Assembly (NCBI GenBank): GCA_020692565.1
Contig: JAIMKJ010000001.1
Span: 9,851 to 62,742 of the forward strand
Direction of reading: 5' to 3'
DNA: 52,892 bases
Source of the DNA: Thermomonas sp.
Lineage (GTDB): Bacteria; Pseudomonadota; Gammaproteobacteria; Xanthomonadales; Xanthomonadaceae
Part shown: positions 1-10,049 of the stretch, in pieces
Layout of the letters: every line of letters begins with the position of its first letter
How positions within the stretch are numbered: the first letter of the stretch is position 1
Notes under the pieces: model-generated
What the model was told of the DNA's origin: nothing
Databases searched by the model: none
The model's input: the letters and a program-made list of their open reading frames with translations, nothing else
Made by a program: the position numbers and the translations under genes

Positions 1-314
1 CCCTGCTGCCGAAGTTCGCCAAGCTCGGCGCCACGGTCCTCGGCGTATCGCGCGATTCGATCAAATCGCACCAGAATTTCTGCACGAAACAGGGGTTCGA
101 CTTCCTGCTGGTGAGCGACGGCGACGAAGCGCTGTGCAACGCCTTTGACGTGATCCACGAAAAGAACATGTACGGCAAGAAGGTGCTGGGCATCGTGCGC
201 AGCACGTTCCTGATCGACCCCAAAGGCAGGCTCGCCGCCGAATGGCGCGGCGTGAAGGTGCCCGGCCATGCCCAGGCGGTTCTCGACGCGCTGAAGGCGG
301 CCCAGGCGCAGTGA
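1..314 (+). CDS. bcp: Peroxiredoxin Q/BCP, C-terminal part (5' end outside window)
   Basis: The gene enters from the left edge; the first full codon is at position 3 and the stop is at 312-314, leaving about 103 residues. The visible part has the family's C-terminal half: GATVLGVSRDSIKSH, FDFLLVSDGD, the segment YGKKVLGIVRSTFLIDPKGR and a closing helix with VPGHAQAVLDAL. BCP enzymes are thiol peroxidases that reduce H2O2 and organic hydroperoxides in the cytoplasm using thioredoxin. The peroxidatic Cys lies upstream of the window, so catalytic competence cannot be judged. It is followed 130 bp later by a PhoH-family gene, an arrangement common in xanthomonads. Confidence 0.93.
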   Translation, partial: LLPKFAKLGATVLGVSRDSIKSHQNFCTKQGFDFLLVSDGDEALCNAFDVIHEKNMYGKKVLGIVRSTFLIDPKGRLAAEWRGVKVPGHAQAVLDALKAAQAQ

Positions 315-444
315 CCCGATGTCTCCGCAACGCCGGCCATCGCCCCGCCAGACGGGCCGCGGTGGTTTTCGTTCGCCCGCGATTCCTTGCGACCCATCGC
401 ACGACCTATTCCCCCACGACTCCCGCAACCGGTAGCGCATACGC

Positions 445-1848
445 ATGATGACCAAAGGCAAGCGCATCTACGTTCTCGACACCAATGTGCTGATGCACGA
501 CCCCACCGCCCTGTTCAAGTTCGAGGAGCACGATGTATTCCTGCCGATGCAGGTGATCGAGGAACTGGACAACGCCAAGAAAGGCACTTCCGAAGCCAGC
601 CGCAATGCACGCCAGGTCAGCCGCTTCCTCAACGAGTTGATCGAAGCCCACGGCACCGACAAGATCGCGTCCGGTCTCACACTCTCGCGGCCCAAGGGCC
701 TGCAACTGCGCGCTGCCGACAGCATCGGCAAACTGCGCTTCCAGACCGGCAGTTTCGATTCGGCCAAGCGCTTCGGCGCGGTGATGCCCGACAACCAGAT
801 CCTCGGCGCGATCCTGGTGCTGCGCGAGCAGGAGCCCGCGGTGCCGGTGGTGTTCGTCTCCAAGGACGTCAATCTGCGGATCAAGGCGTCGATCGCGGGG
901 ATCGTGTCGGAAGACTACGAAAACGACCGCGCGCTGGACGATTTCAGCCTGCTCTACACCGGCGCCGCCGCGCTGCCCGAGGACTTCTGGCAGCGTTACA
1001 GCGACGGATTGAAATCGTGGACCGAGAAAGGTCGCACGTTCTACAGGCTCGCGCGTCTCGACGAGGACGAATGGTTCCCGAACCAGTTCGTCTACCTGCC
1101 CGGCGACGATGAAGCGGAATTCCGGGTCGCCCGGGTCGACGACGGCTTCGTCGAGCTGCAGATCGTCGACGATTACCGCAGCCAACAGCATGCGGTGTGG
1201 GGTATCACCGCACGCAACCGCGAACAGAATTTCGCGATGAACGCGCTGATGGACCCGGACATCGACTTCGTCACCCTGCTCGGTACCGCCGGCACCGGCA
1301 AGACCCTGCTGGCGCTGGCCGCCGGCCTGGCGCAGACCATGGACCAGCAGCGATACCGCGAGATCATCATGACCCGCGCGACGGTCAGCGTCGGCGAGGA
1401 CATCGGCTTCCTGCCCGGCACCGAAGAGGAAAAGATGACGCCGTGGATGGGCGCACTGACCGACAACCTCGAAGTGCTGATGCCCAATACCCAGGACGGC
1501 GGCAGTTGGGGCCGCGCGGCGACCAACGACCTGTTGGCCTCGCGGATCAAGATCCGTTCGCTCAACTTCATGCGTGGCCGCACCTTCCTGACCCGCTGGC
1601 TGATCCTGGACGAGGCGCAGAACCTCACGCCCAAGCAGATGAAGACCCTGATCACCCGCGCCGGCCCCGGCACCAAGATCGTCTGCCTGGGCAACGTGGA
1701 ACAGATCGACACGCCCTACCTCACCGAAACCACGTCCGGCCTGACCTATGCGGTCGACCGCTTCAAGGGCTGGGCGCACAGCGCCCACATCACCCTCAAG
1801 CGCGGCGAGCGTTCGCGACTGGCGGACTTCGCTTCGGAAGTGCTCTGA
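445..1848 (+). CDS. PIN domain-PhoH family ATPase
   Basis: A 467-residue fusion of an N-terminal PIN nuclease domain (about residues 5-140; opens with YVLDTNVLMHD, whose Asp is a typical PIN metal ligand) and a C-terminal PhoH P-loop ATPase (Walker A GTAGTGKT near residue 280, Walker B-like WLILDEAQN near 390, ending in KRGERSRLADFASEVL). PIN-PhoH (PhoH2-type) proteins are described as RNA helicase/ribonucleases in mycobacteria; the role here is inferred from family membership. ATG codons at 445 and 448 are both possible; no strong Shine-Dalgarno sequence is visible before either. It is separate from the YbeZ-type PhoH that accompanies ybeY. It ends in a strong bidirectional hairpin. Confidence 0.9.
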   Translation: MMTKGKRIYVLDTNVLMHDPTALFKFEEHDVFLPMQVIEELDNAKKGTSEASRNARQVSRFLNELIEAHGTDKIASGLTLSRPKGLQLRAADSIGKLRFQTGSFDSAKRFGAVMPDNQILGAILVLREQEPAVPVVFVSKDVNLRIKASIAGIVSEDYENDRALDDFSLLYTGAAALPEDFWQRYSDGLKSWTEKGRTFYRLARLDEDEWFPNQFVYLPGDDEAEFRVARVDDGFVELQIVDDYRSQQHAVWGITARNREQNFAMNALMDPDIDFVTLLGTAGTGKTLLALAAGLAQTMDQQRYREIIMTRATVSVGEDIGFLPGTEEEKMTPWMGALTDNLEVLMPNTQDGGSWGRAATNDLLASRIKIRSLNFMRGRTFLTRWLILDEAQNLTPKQMKTLITRAGPGTKIVCLGNVEQIDTPYLTETTSGLTYAVDRFKGWAHSAHITLKRGERSRLADFASEVL

Positions 1849-1880
1849 GCGGGATCGCAAACATCCCTACAGGTGCCATC

Positions 1881-1914
1881 AACGAAAACCCCGCCGGATG
1901 GCGGGGTTTTCGTT
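1881..1914. terminator. Bidirectional intrinsic terminator between convergent genes
   Basis: A perfect 15-bp stem (AACGAAAACCCCGCC with its complement) around a GGAT loop. The A-rich and T-rich flanks are within the stem, so it can terminate the PhoH-family gene on the plus strand and the secreted-protein gene (stop at 1946) on the minus strand. Confidence 0.85.
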
Positions 1915-1945
1915 TGCGTGGAGGAGAACGCAAGCCGGCGATGTA

Positions 1946-2980
1946 TCAACGTCCGGGGATGCGGCAACAGGTCGCGTTCACCTGATAGGACAGGATGCTG
2001 AGCAACGAGCCGACCAGATCGCAGCTCCAACCGGTGGGCTGACCGGCGGTCAACACCGGCTGCGAGTTGCTGACGCCGATCCCCAACGGACCGCCACAGC
2101 CGCCACCCGTCGCCGTGTAGCCGGCAGGGCAGCTCACGGAGCGCGGCTGCAAGCCGCCGAGGAGAGCGAGGTTCCCGGTCTGCTGCGCAACCGTGCAATC
2201 GAGTGCGGTGGCTACGGGCTCGGCGAAATAACCATTGACGTCGATCACGACATCCGACTGCCACAGGCTGTAAACGCTGAACTGGGTCGGACACGCCGGA
2301 CGGCACAGCCTGAAGTGCGACTCGTTGGACGTATCGACGCCGGCGATGTAGTTCAACGATGAGGCCAACGGCCGCGCCTCGTTGGATGGATAGACCGTCA
2401 AATAACCGTTGAACTGCGGATGGGACGCGGTGATTTTCACGGTCACCGCGGACACGTTCATCGGAATGCCGCAGTTGGTGGCTTCACCGCCCTGCGAGGT
2501 GAAATCCGTGTCGGTGAACGCCAGGAAATTGCGCGAACCGTTCGTGCCGATCGGCCCACCGGCGATTCGCGTATCCACGATCCTGCACGGCGTCATCGGG
2601 GTATAGACGAGATCGGAACCGGCGGTACCGATTTTGGCGGTCGTAGCAGGCGGCATGGGATCGGCCAGCGTGCGTGAATTGCCCAACAGAGCAAGGTTCA
2701 TCGAATGGAAATCTCCGGCGCTCGCCGCACGCTCCAGATTCGCGATATCGGCGCCGGCCAGCGTCGGCCCCATCCTGGATGCCCAGTCTCCTGCATCCAT
2801 CCTGTAAGTCTTGGCAGCCTCCGGCGACCATTCGCGCAGGATATCTTCGGCGAGTTCAGCGCGCATCGATTCCGGCGCCAGACCTGTCGTGGTCGAACTC
2901 CACCACGCGACGCCCGCGGCTGCGGCAGGTATCGCGACGATCAACGAGATGACGGAAAATTTGAGGATTGCGGAACGCAT
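1946..2980 (-). CDS. Secreted or membrane-anchored protein with PCRIVDTR/NVNGYF-type surface domain
   Basis: 344 residues. The start at 2980 is set by a strong GGGAGG seven bases upstream; an in-frame ATG at 2998 is the alternative. Residues 7-27 form a hydrophobic export signal or anchor. Residues about 105-255 match a repeat module I know from actinobacterial and some proteobacterial surface proteins: it opens with TPCRIVDTR, continues with NVSAVTVKITA, GYLTVYPSNEARPLASSLNY, and closes with VVIDVNGYF. The C-terminal 90 residues are Cys-rich (CPAGYTATGGGC ... WSCDLVGS ... CCRIPGR), suggesting disulfides and an extracytoplasmic location. The substrate or partner is unknown. It is divergent from an XRE regulator 278 bp away, which may control it. 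Confidence 0.8.
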   Translation of the reverse strand: MRSAILKFSVISLIVAIPAAAAGVAWWSSTTTGLAPESMRAELAEDILREWSPEAAKTYRMDAGDWASRMGPTLAGADIANLERAASAGDFHSMNLALLGNSRTLADPMPPATTAKIGTAGSDLVYTPMTPCRIVDTRIAGGPIGTNGSRNFLAFTDTDFTSQGGEATNCGIPMNVSAVTVKITASHPQFNGYLTVYPSNEARPLASSLNYIAGVDTSNESHFRLCRPACPTQFSVYSLWQSDVVIDVNGYFAEPVATALDCTVAQQTGNLALLGGLQPRSVSCPAGYTATGGGCGGPLGIGVSNSQPVLTAGQPTGWSCDLVGSLLSILSYQVNATCCRIPGR

Positions 2981-3257
2981 AGAACCTCCCTTATCCATTG
3001 AGTGGTGTGCCGTTTGCTGCCCCTGCCGCGGATCTGTCGAAAAGTGCGGCGCCAGTCGTTGATACGCTTCGCGATGGCGCCCTGCAATGTGCGGTATCGC
3101 TGACATGACGCCACGGGCAAGATCGATGTTTTCGCTAACGGCCGTGCATTTCATGCCCGATATGGTCGTCTGGTGTGGCAAAGTGAGCGCTATCGGACAA
3201 GTTTCGCGATACGCAGAAATCGTTGTTTTGATGCATGCCGACGGCAGGGAGCCTGAG

Positions 3258-3614
3258 ATGCTGACAATGAACGAAAGAATTCGCCGCGCACGCGCGCTCT
3301 CCGGGGTCACCCAGTCCACGCTCGCCAGGAAAGTCGGCGTGCACCGCAGCGCCGTCGCCCAGTGGGAAAGCCCGATGGGCAGCACGCCGTCGATGGAGCA
3401 CCTGATCGCCATCGCGCTGCACACCTGCGTCAATCTCGAATGGCTGGGCACCGGTCGCGGCAACCCCCTGGCTGCGAACGAGCCGGTGGACATCGATCAC
3501 GACGACGATCGCGCGCTGGACGCGCTGGAAGCGCAATGCCTGCATGCCCTGCGGCGGATGCCGAGGCGTCTGCGCGAGCAGGTCGTGGCGGTAGTGACGG
3601 CCGTGGCCCACTGA
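3258..3614 (+). CDS. XRE-family helix-turn-helix regulator
   Basis: 118 residues from the ATG at 3258, chosen because AGGGAG lies six bases upstream; an ATG at 3267 is also possible. The N-terminal 65 residues are a Cro/C1-type HTH: NERIRRARALSGVTQSTLAR, KVGVHRSAVAQWE, then SMEHLIAIALHTCVNLEWLGTGRG, the usual loop linking the fifth helix to a short tail. The C-terminal region (DHDDDRALDALEAQ...) is acidic and then Arg-rich and has no effector domain I recognise. Its target is probably itself and the divergent secreted-protein gene; the 277 bp between them contains repeated TATCG/CGATA and TTCGCGAT words (3066-3073 and 3206-3213) that could be operators. Confidence 0.82.
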   Translation: MLTMNERIRRARALSGVTQSTLARKVGVHRSAVAQWESPMGSTPSMEHLIAIALHTCVNLEWLGTGRGNPLAANEPVDIDHDDDRALDALEAQCLHALRRMPRRLREQVVAVVTAVAH

Positions 3615-3683
3615 CCACGGCGGCTCCGCGCGGCGCTACCATGACGATTCCAGGCGCACCCGCGCCGACGACGAAGAAATCCC

Positions 3684-4229
3684 ATGCTGCGCCAAGCCGA
3701 TGAAGTGCTGATCCGCGAACTCACGGCGACGGATGCGGATGCGCTGTTCGAAACCGTGTCGGCTTCATTGCCGACGCTGTCGCAATGGCTGCCCTGGGCG
3801 AAGCCGGGCTACGCACGAAGCGACAGCGCGACATGGATCGCGCACTGCCAGCACGCCTGGAGCGCAGGACTCGGTTACCACCTCGGCATTTTCGATGCCG
3901 CTTCGGGCGCACTGCTGGGCGGTGTCGGCCTGAGCCATGTGAACACGATGCGCCGTTCGGCGAATCTGGGTTACTGGGTCGCCGACGCCGCACGCGGGCG
4001 TGAGGTCGCGGCCACGGCCGCGCGACTGGCCGCGGCCTGGGCCTTCGAGGAACTCGGGCTGCAGCGCATCGAGATTCTGGTCCAGCCCGAAAACACCGCC
4101 AGCCTGCGCGTGGCAGTGAAGCTCGGCGCGGTCTGCGAGGGCATCGCCCGCAACGGCATCGTCGTCGACGGAGGACCCCACGAAGCCATCGTGCATTCGC
4201 TGATTCCCGGCGATCTCACGGCGACCTGA
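3684..4229 (+). CDS. GNAT family N-acetyltransferase, RimJ/RimL-like
   Basis: 181 residues with the ribosomal-protein acetyltransferase layout: IRELTATDADALFETV at the N-terminus, LPWAKPGYARSD, the beta4 strand LLGGVGLSHVN, GYWVADAARGREVAATAARL (acetyl-CoA pyrophosphate-binding region, around residues 100-120), and the characteristic IEILVQPENTASLRVAVKLG helix before the C-terminus. It transfers acetyl from acetyl-CoA to an amine, probably a protein N-terminus or a small molecule; the substrate cannot be read from sequence. It is a single gene, 69 bp after the XRE regulator and 127 bp before thiD. Confidence 0.88.
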   Translation: MLRQADEVLIRELTATDADALFETVSASLPTLSQWLPWAKPGYARSDSATWIAHCQHAWSAGLGYHLGIFDAASGALLGGVGLSHVNTMRRSANLGYWVADAARGREVAATAARLAAAWAFEELGLQRIEILVQPENTASLRVAVKLGAVCEGIARNGIVVDGGPHEAIVHSLIPGDLTAT

Positions 4230-4322
4230 GCCCGCAATCGACCTGGAAAGAGGTTCTGTCGCGCTCAATGCCATGCGACCTGTCGATTTCGACAGGCTGG
4301 AACGCAAGCGATGCATGCGACT

Positions 4323-4350
4323 TTGACCGGATCGCAACTTCGGTCAGAAT
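4323..4350 (+). promoter_or_regulatory. Putative thiD promoter (leaderless)
   Basis: TTGACC at 4323-4328, a 16-bp spacer, then CAGAAT at 4345-4350. The -10 box ends only six bases before the ATG at 4357, so transcription would begin at or next to the start codon and the mRNA would have no leader or Shine-Dalgarno sequence. Confidence 0.5.
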
Positions 4351-4356
4351 CGAAGC

Positions 4357-5199
4357 ATGACGCTCTCCTCCCGTCCCATCTCCGTCCTCACCATCGCCGG
4401 CTCCGATTCCGGCGGCGGTGCCGGCATCCAGGCCGATCTCAAGACCTTCGCCGCGCATCGCGTGCACGGACTGAGCGCGATCGCCGCGCTCACCGCGCAG
4501 CACACCCGCGGCGTGAGCGCAGTGGAAGTGCCCGCAGCCGCGTTCCTGCGCGCACAGATCGACGCCTGCTTCGACGATTTCGACATCGGCGCGGTCAAGA
4601 TCGGCATGCTCGCCAACAGCGACACGATCCATGCCGTGGTCAAGGCCCTGGACCAGCACTGCCCACGGCATATCGTGGTCGATCCGGTGATGATCGCCAC
4701 CTCCGGCGCCAGGCTGCTCGCCAAGGACGCGATCGAGGTGCTGCGCAAGCGGCTGCTGCCGATGGCCACGCTGATCACGCCGAACCTGCCGGAAGCGGAA
4801 CTGCTGCTCGGCCGGGCCATTCCCGACCTGGACGCGATGCGCGAGGCCTGCGATGCCCTGCTGGATCTCGGCGCCGGCGCGGTCCTGCTCAAGGGCGGCC
4901 ATATGGCCGAAAGCGCCGGCATTGAAGACAACGAAGTCGTCGATCTGCTTTCGGAGCGGCGCGAAAGCGGCGGCCGCATGCGCCGTGAAATCCGTCACCC
5001 GCGGCTCGCGGTGAATGCGCACGGCACCGGCTGCACGCTGGCCGCCGCGGTCGCCGCCCGGCTCGCGCTTGGCGCGGATCTGGACGATGCCTGCCACGCC
5101 GCATCCGATTACGTGCACCGCGCGCTGCTGTCCGGCACCCGCCCGGGACGCAGCGATGTCCTAGTGCTCGACCACTTCGGCGCGGCTGAGCGAGCTTGA
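4357..5199 (+). CDS. thiD: Hydroxymethylpyrimidine/phosphomethylpyrimidine kinase
   Basis: 280 residues, a full-length ribokinase-fold ThiD. It phosphorylates HMP to HMP-P and then HMP-PP, the pyrimidine half of thiamine. Landmarks: [17 protein letters not shown] (residues 13-29, HMP binding), [21 protein letters not shown] near 110, [10 protein letters not shown] near 148, [10 protein letters not shown], and the anion hole/catalytic GTGCTLAAA near 225 with the conserved Cys. It has no SD sequence and a promoter directly abutting the ATG. Its stop overlaps the start of the next gene by four bases (TTGA), implying translational coupling. No other thiamine genes or TPP riboswitch are seen nearby. 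Confidence 0.96.
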   Translation: MTLSSRPISVLTIAGSDSGGGAGIQADLKTFAAHRVHGLSAIAALTAQHTRGVSAVEVPAAAFLRAQIDACFDDFDIGAVKIGMLANSDTIHAVVKALDQHCPRHIVVDPVMIATSGARLLAKDAIEVLRKRLLPMATLITPNLPEAELLLGRAIPDLDAMREACDALLDLGAGAVLLKGGHMAESAGIEDNEVVDLLSERRESGGRMRREIRHPRLAVNAHGTGCTLAAAVAARLALGADLDDACHAASDYVHRALLSGTRPGRSDVLVLDHFGAAERA

Positions 5200-6080
5200 T
5201 CCGGGAGGCCGGCGTCGATGCGGAATTGCCCGCCGAGAACGACGGCATTCCGCTGACCGCTGCGGATGGCCACGCATTCCGGCTGCTGCTGCGCACGCCG
5301 GCAGAACCGGTCGCCGTCCTGCTCTGGCTGCCGGCGCTCGGCATCGCCGCACGCCACTATCTGCCGTTCGCCGAGGCGCTGGCCGCGCGCGGCGTCGCGG
5401 TCTTCCTGCACGAATGGCGCGGCCACGGCACCAGCCGCCAGCGCGCCGGCCGCGACAGCGACTGGGGCTACCGCGAGCTGCTGACGATCGACCTGCCGGC
5501 CAGCGTCGAGCGCATCCGCCAGCGATGCCCGACCCTGCCGAAGATCGTCGGCGGCCACAGTCTGGGCGGGCAGTTGGCGGCCTGCCTGCTGGCGCTGCAG
5601 CCACCAGCAGCGGAACGTCTGTGGCTGGTCGCCAGCGGCGCGCCGTTCTGGCGCGTGTTCCCGCGTCCCCGCCGCTGGTTGCTGCCGCTGACCTATCGCT
5701 TCCTGCCGTGGCTGGCGGATCGCAACGGCGCGCTGCCCGGCCGCAGCATCGGTTTCGGCGGCAGAGAAGCCCGCGGCGTCATGCGCGACTGGGCGCGCAC
5801 CGGCCTCAGCGGGCGTTATGCCGGTGCGGGCCTGGACATCGATCTGGAAGCCGCCCTCGGCGGCGCGCATGCGGATATCGATGCGGTCCTGCTCGCCGAC
5901 GACTGGCTGGCGCCGCGGGCATCGCTGGACTTCCTGCTTGCGAAGATGCGCCCTGGCGATGTCCGCGTCGAGACGCTCGATGCCGATGGCCTGGGCGAAC
6001 GCGCCGATCATTTCGCGTGGATGAAACGGCCGGACGCGGTGGCCGCCGCGCTCGCGCAAGGCCTTCAGCCCGCGCCGTAG
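5196..6080 (+). CDS. Alpha/beta hydrolase
   Basis: 294 residues starting with TTG at 5196, overlapping the thiD stop by four bases. No other in-frame ATG or GTG precedes the conserved region; a TTG at 5226 is an alternative. The fold is a serine hydrolase: LLWLPALGIAARHYLPFAEAL, HEWRGHGTS, and the nucleophile elbow GGHSLGGQ with Ser near residue 122; an Asp (DAVLLADDWLAP) and a His (ADHFAWMKRP) in the last third complete a plausible triad. It has no signal peptide, so it is probably cytoplasmic. The substrate is unknown. Its 3' end overlaps the convergent galE gene by 16 bp. Confidence 0.85.
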   Translation: MIREAGVDAELPAENDGIPLTAADGHAFRLLLRTPAEPVAVLLWLPALGIAARHYLPFAEALAARGVAVFLHEWRGHGTSRQRAGRDSDWGYRELLTIDLPASVERIRQRCPTLPKIVGGHSLGGQLAACLLALQPPAAERLWLVASGAPFWRVFPRPRRWLLPLTYRFLPWLADRNGALPGRSIGFGGREARGVMRDWARTGLSGRYAGAGLDIDLEAALGGAHADIDAVLLADDWLAPRASLDFLLAKMRPGDVRVETLDADGLGERADHFAWMKRPDAVAAALAQGLQPAP

Positions 6081-7081
6081 CCGTCCGGATTCGCCGACTG
6101 CCAGCGCCAGGCGTCGCGGCACATCGCATCGACATCCAGTTCCGTGCGCCAGCCCAGCAGGCGCCCGGCACGTGCCGGGTCGGCGTAGACCTCGGCGACA
6201 TCGCCCGCGCGTCGTTCGACGATGCGATAGGGAATCCCGCGCCCGCTCGCCGCCTCGAACGCCCGCAGCAGTTGCAGCACGCTGATACCGCGACCCGCGC
6301 CCAGATTCAGCGGCAGATGCCCGCGCACGCCCTCCATCGCTTCCAGCGCATGCGCATGCGCGCGCGCCAGATCCATCACGTGGATGTAATCGCGCACGCC
6401 GGTGCCGTCGACCGTCGGCCAATCGCCGCCGAAAATCTGCAGCCGCTCGCGTTTGCCGATCGCGACCTGACAGATGTACGGCATCAGGTTGTTCGGCACG
6501 CCGCTCGGCGCTTCGCCGATCAGGCCCGAAGGATGCGCGCCCACCGGATTGAAATAGCGCAGGCTGATCGCCCGCAGGCCGGGATCGACAGCGCAGACAT
6601 CGCCGATCAATTGCTCCATCACCAGTTTGGTGCGGCCGTAGGGGTTGGTGGACGACAGCGGCGCATCCTCATCGATCGGCACCGTCTGCGGATCGCCATA
6701 GACCGTGGCCGAAGAACTGAACACCAGTCGTCCCACCCCGGCCTCGCGCATCGCGCGCAGCAGGGAAATCGTGCCCGAGATGTTGTTGTCGAAATAGGCC
6801 AGCGGCTGCTCGCAGGATTCGCCCACCGACTTCAATGCGGCGAAGTGCAGCACGGCATCGAACCGCTGCTCCGCGAACAGCGCCGCAAGCGCTGCGGTGT
6901 CGCGCACGTCCACGTTGCGCGCATCCGGCGCGCGCCCGATCAACTGCGCCAGCCGCTCCAATACCACCGGCGAGCTGTTGCGGAAATTGTCGGCGATCGT
7001 CACCTCATGGCCGCGTTCGGCCAGCACCACGCAGGTGTGACTCCCGATGTAACCGGCACCGCCGCAAACCAGAACGCGCAT
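6065..7081 (-). CDS. galE: UDP-glucose 4-epimerase
   Basis: 338 residues, the same length as E. coli GalE. The start at 7081 places the Rossmann motif GGAGYIGSH at residues 7-15. SDR-type catalytic residues are visible: SSSATVYG (Ser/Thr) and NPYGRTKLVME (Tyr-x-x-x-Lys). Further family blocks are RNSSPVVLERL, YFNPVGAHPSG, LMPYICQVAIGKRERLQIFGGD and GVRDYIHVMDLA. It interconverts UDP-glucose and UDP-galactose, supplying galactosyl units for LPS or exopolysaccharide. It is divergent from two nucleotide-sugar genes and convergent, with a 16-bp overlap, with the alpha/beta hydrolase. Confidence 0.96.
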   Translation of the reverse strand: MRVLVCGGAGYIGSHTCVVLAERGHEVTIADNFRNSSPVVLERLAQLIGRAPDARNVDVRDTAALAALFAEQRFDAVLHFAALKSVGESCEQPLAYFDNNISGTISLLRAMREAGVGRLVFSSSATVYGDPQTVPIDEDAPLSSTNPYGRTKLVMEQLIGDVCAVDPGLRAISLRYFNPVGAHPSGLIGEAPSGVPNNLMPYICQVAIGKRERLQIFGGDWPTVDGTGVRDYIHVMDLARAHAHALEAMEGVRGHLPLNLGAGRGISVLQLLRAFEAASGRGIPYRIVERRAGDVAEVYADPARAGRLLGWRTELDVDAMCRDAWRWQSANPDGYGAG

Positions 7082-7403
7082 GAGGACTCTTCGAATGATT
7101 TGAGGAAGGGATGCAACCGCGCTATCCAACGCGAATCGCGGAGAAGAGCGGCAAGACATCGCCTCGATGGCCGGAACAGCGCGTTTTCCGCGTCAACTCA
7201 GCCGATGCCTGCTGCTGCATGCCCCGATGCTCGCCGCGGGGTCACCGGGGGAGCAGCGCCGAAGACTCCGTTGCCGCATGCTGCGGCAAAGCGTCGCAGC
7301 CGGCAATCGCGCCTGCGACGCCGCCTGGTCCCGCCCGTCACGAAAGGCCCGCATGGATGCGGCTGGTAAACTCCGCCCTTCACGCACCCTGGAATTCCGC
7401 ACG
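7082..7403. other. 322-bp divergent intergenic region, galE / TviB-like gene
   Basis: No convincing gene. It should hold the promoters of both divergent genes. A TAAACT-like -10 lies about 35 bp before the ATG at 7404, without a clear -35. A short palindrome GCCGCATGCTGCGGC lies at about 7272-7286. The open frames across it are extensions of the downstream gene's frame and lack family similarity. Confidence 0.5.
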
Positions 7404-8693
7404 ATGCAGGCCGCACTTCCCGCCCACGACGACATCCGCATCGCCATCATCGGATTGGGCTATGTCGGCCTGCCGCTGGCTGCGGCCTTCGGCAAGCGCT
7501 ATCCGGTGGTCGGTTTCGATATCGACGCGCAGCGCGTCGCCGAACTCGGGAATTTCCACGACCGCACCCTGGAAGTCACCGCGGACGAACTGCGCGCCTC
7601 CAAACGCTTGAGTTTCAGCTGCGAAGCCGCCGATCTGGCCGGCTGCAACGTCTTCATCGTCACCGTGCCCACGCCGATCGACGAATACAAACGCCCGGAC
7701 CTGCGTCCGCTGGAATCCGCCAGCCGCACCGTCGGCCGCGCGATCCGCGCCGGCGGCGTCGCGATCTACGAATCCACCGTGTACCCGGGCGCCACCGAAG
7801 AAGTCTGCGTGCCGATCGTCGAGCGCGAATCGGGCCTGCGCTACAACCTCGATTTCTACGCCGGCTACAGCCCGGAGCGCATCAATCCGGGCGATCACCA
7901 GCATCGTCTCGAAACCATCATGAAGGTCACCTCCGGCTCCACGCCCGAGGTCGCGGATTTCGTCGATGCGCTGTACGCCAGCATCATCCACGCCGGCACC
8001 CACAAGACCTCCAGCATCCGCGTCGCGGAGTCGGCCAAGGTCATCGAGAACATCCAGCGCGACGTGAACATCGCGCTGATCAACGAACTGGCGCTGATCT
8101 TCCATCGCCTCGGCATCGACACGCACGAGGTGCTGGCCGCATCGGGCACCAAGTGGAATTTCCTGCCGTTCAAGCCCGGCCTGGTCGGCGGCCACTGCAT
8201 CGGCGTGGATCCGTACTACCTCACCCACAAGGCGCAGCAGATCGGCTATCACCCCGACGTGATCCTCGCCGGCCGCCGCATCAACGACGGCATGGGCTCG
8301 CACGTGGCCCAGTGCGTGGTGAAGCTGATGGCCCAGCGCGGCCTGCCCACCGCCGGCGCGCGGATCCTCGTGCTGGGTCTGGCGTTCAAGGAAAACTGCC
8401 CCGATCTGCGCAACACCCGGGTCGTCGACATCCTCGCCGAACTGCGCCACTACAGCGCCGAGGTGGATATCCACGATCCGTGGGTCGACGCCGCCCTCGC
8501 CCACGAGGAATACGGCATCGCCATGACCGCGCAGCCGCAGGCCGGCGCCTACGACGCGGTGATCCTCGCGGTCTCGCATCGCGAATTCGCCGCATTGGGC
8601 GCCGAAGGCATCCGCGCATTCGGCAAACCGGGCAGCGTGCTGTTCGACGTGAAGGCGGTGCTGCCGCGGGATGCGGTGGACGGCAGGCTGTAA
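7404..8693 (+). CDS. tviB: UDP-N-acetyl-D-hexosamine 6-dehydrogenase (TviB/WbpO family)
   Basis: 429 residues from the ATG at 7404, which puts the NAD-binding [18 protein letters not shown] at residues 12-29. The upstream open frame does not look like this family. It matches nucleotide-sugar dehydrogenases of the TviB/WbpO type: [55 protein letters not shown], and the active-site [12 protein letters not shown] with Cys near residue 265. The reaction is a two-step NAD+-dependent oxidation of UDP-GlcNAc or UDP-GalNAc to the uronic acid. The following epimerase is the usual partner, so the pair probably supplies an acidic sugar for capsule, O-antigen or exopolysaccharide. The exact substrate cannot be settled from sequence. 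Confidence 0.9.
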   Translation: MQAALPAHDDIRIAIIGLGYVGLPLAAAFGKRYPVVGFDIDAQRVAELGNFHDRTLEVTADELRASKRLSFSCEAADLAGCNVFIVTVPTPIDEYKRPDLRPLESASRTVGRAIRAGGVAIYESTVYPGATEEVCVPIVERESGLRYNLDFYAGYSPERINPGDHQHRLETIMKVTSGSTPEVADFVDALYASIIHAGTHKTSSIRVAESAKVIENIQRDVNIALINELALIFHRLGIDTHEVLAASGTKWNFLPFKPGLVGGHCIGVDPYYLTHKAQQIGYHPDVILAGRRINDGMGSHVAQCVVKLMAQRGLPTAGARILVLGLAFKENCPDLRNTRVVDILAELRHYSAEVDIHDPWVDAALAHEEYGIAMTAQPQAGAYDAVILAVSHREFAALGAEGIRAFGKPGSVLFDVKAVLPRDAVDGRL

Positions 8694-8775
8694 CGCCGCT
8701 TGTCGCGAAGAGCGACGCTTTTCCTCGATACGGCACGGTCCGATCCGCAAGTCACTGCTTGCGGCCCCAAGCGGC

Positions 8776-8804
8776 TGTCGAATGCAGTCGATCGCGCCTA
8801 AAAT
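8776..8804 (+). promoter_or_regulatory. Putative promoter of the epimerase gene
   Basis: A TAAAAT -10 at 8799-8804, with a weak TGTCGA-like -35 near 8776. It lies 38 bp before the ATG at 8842 and after the TviB-like stop, so the epimerase may have its own promoter as well as read-through. Confidence 0.35.
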
Positions 8805-8841
8805 CGTCGTCTCCGCTCTTTCGCGAATCCTGGCCGTCCCC

Positions 8842-9849
<1,008 letters not shown>

Positions 9850-9912
9850 GAGACTGTTTGAATTCTCGGCACGCTTGCGATGGCAACCGGAAGAAACCGT
9901 ATTCCATCCCCG

Positions 9913-10034
9913 GTAGAGTGGCCTTCAGGCCGGCCCAAGCAGAACCCTGCCGGCGACGATATCAGGGCCGTGCCCACGGCTGACGAAAACGAAACGATTG
10001 CGTATCGGAAGCAGCGGCCTGAAGGCCACTCGAC
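9913..10034. repeat. Paired GTAG-REP element (copy A), MITE-like
   Basis: 122 bp bounded by inverted ends: GTAGAGTGGCCTTCAGGCC on the left and its complement, with one mismatch, on the right (GGCCTGAAGGCCACTCGAC). The interior contains CGGCCCA, GCGACGA, a short hairpin GCCGTGCCCACGGC and TGACGAAAACGA. The same order of elements recurs at 25909-26048, so this is one mobile-like unit rather than two unrelated palindromes. It sits between the convergent epimerase and BASS genes. Confidence 0.8.
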
Positions 10035-10049
10035 GGAACACAGAGCAGA

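Noticed and set aside
3615..3683. Toxin-antitoxin reading of the XRE gene and its neighbour
   Set aside because: The downstream gene is a full RimJ/RimL-type GNAT of 181 residues, not a TacT-like toxin of about 160-175 with a DUF1778 partner, and the XRE protein is not of the HigA/antitoxin type.
4231..4356. TPP riboswitch before thiD
   Set aside because: The 127-bp gap has no CUGAGA-type THI box, and the promoter abuts the ATG, leaving no transcribed leader.
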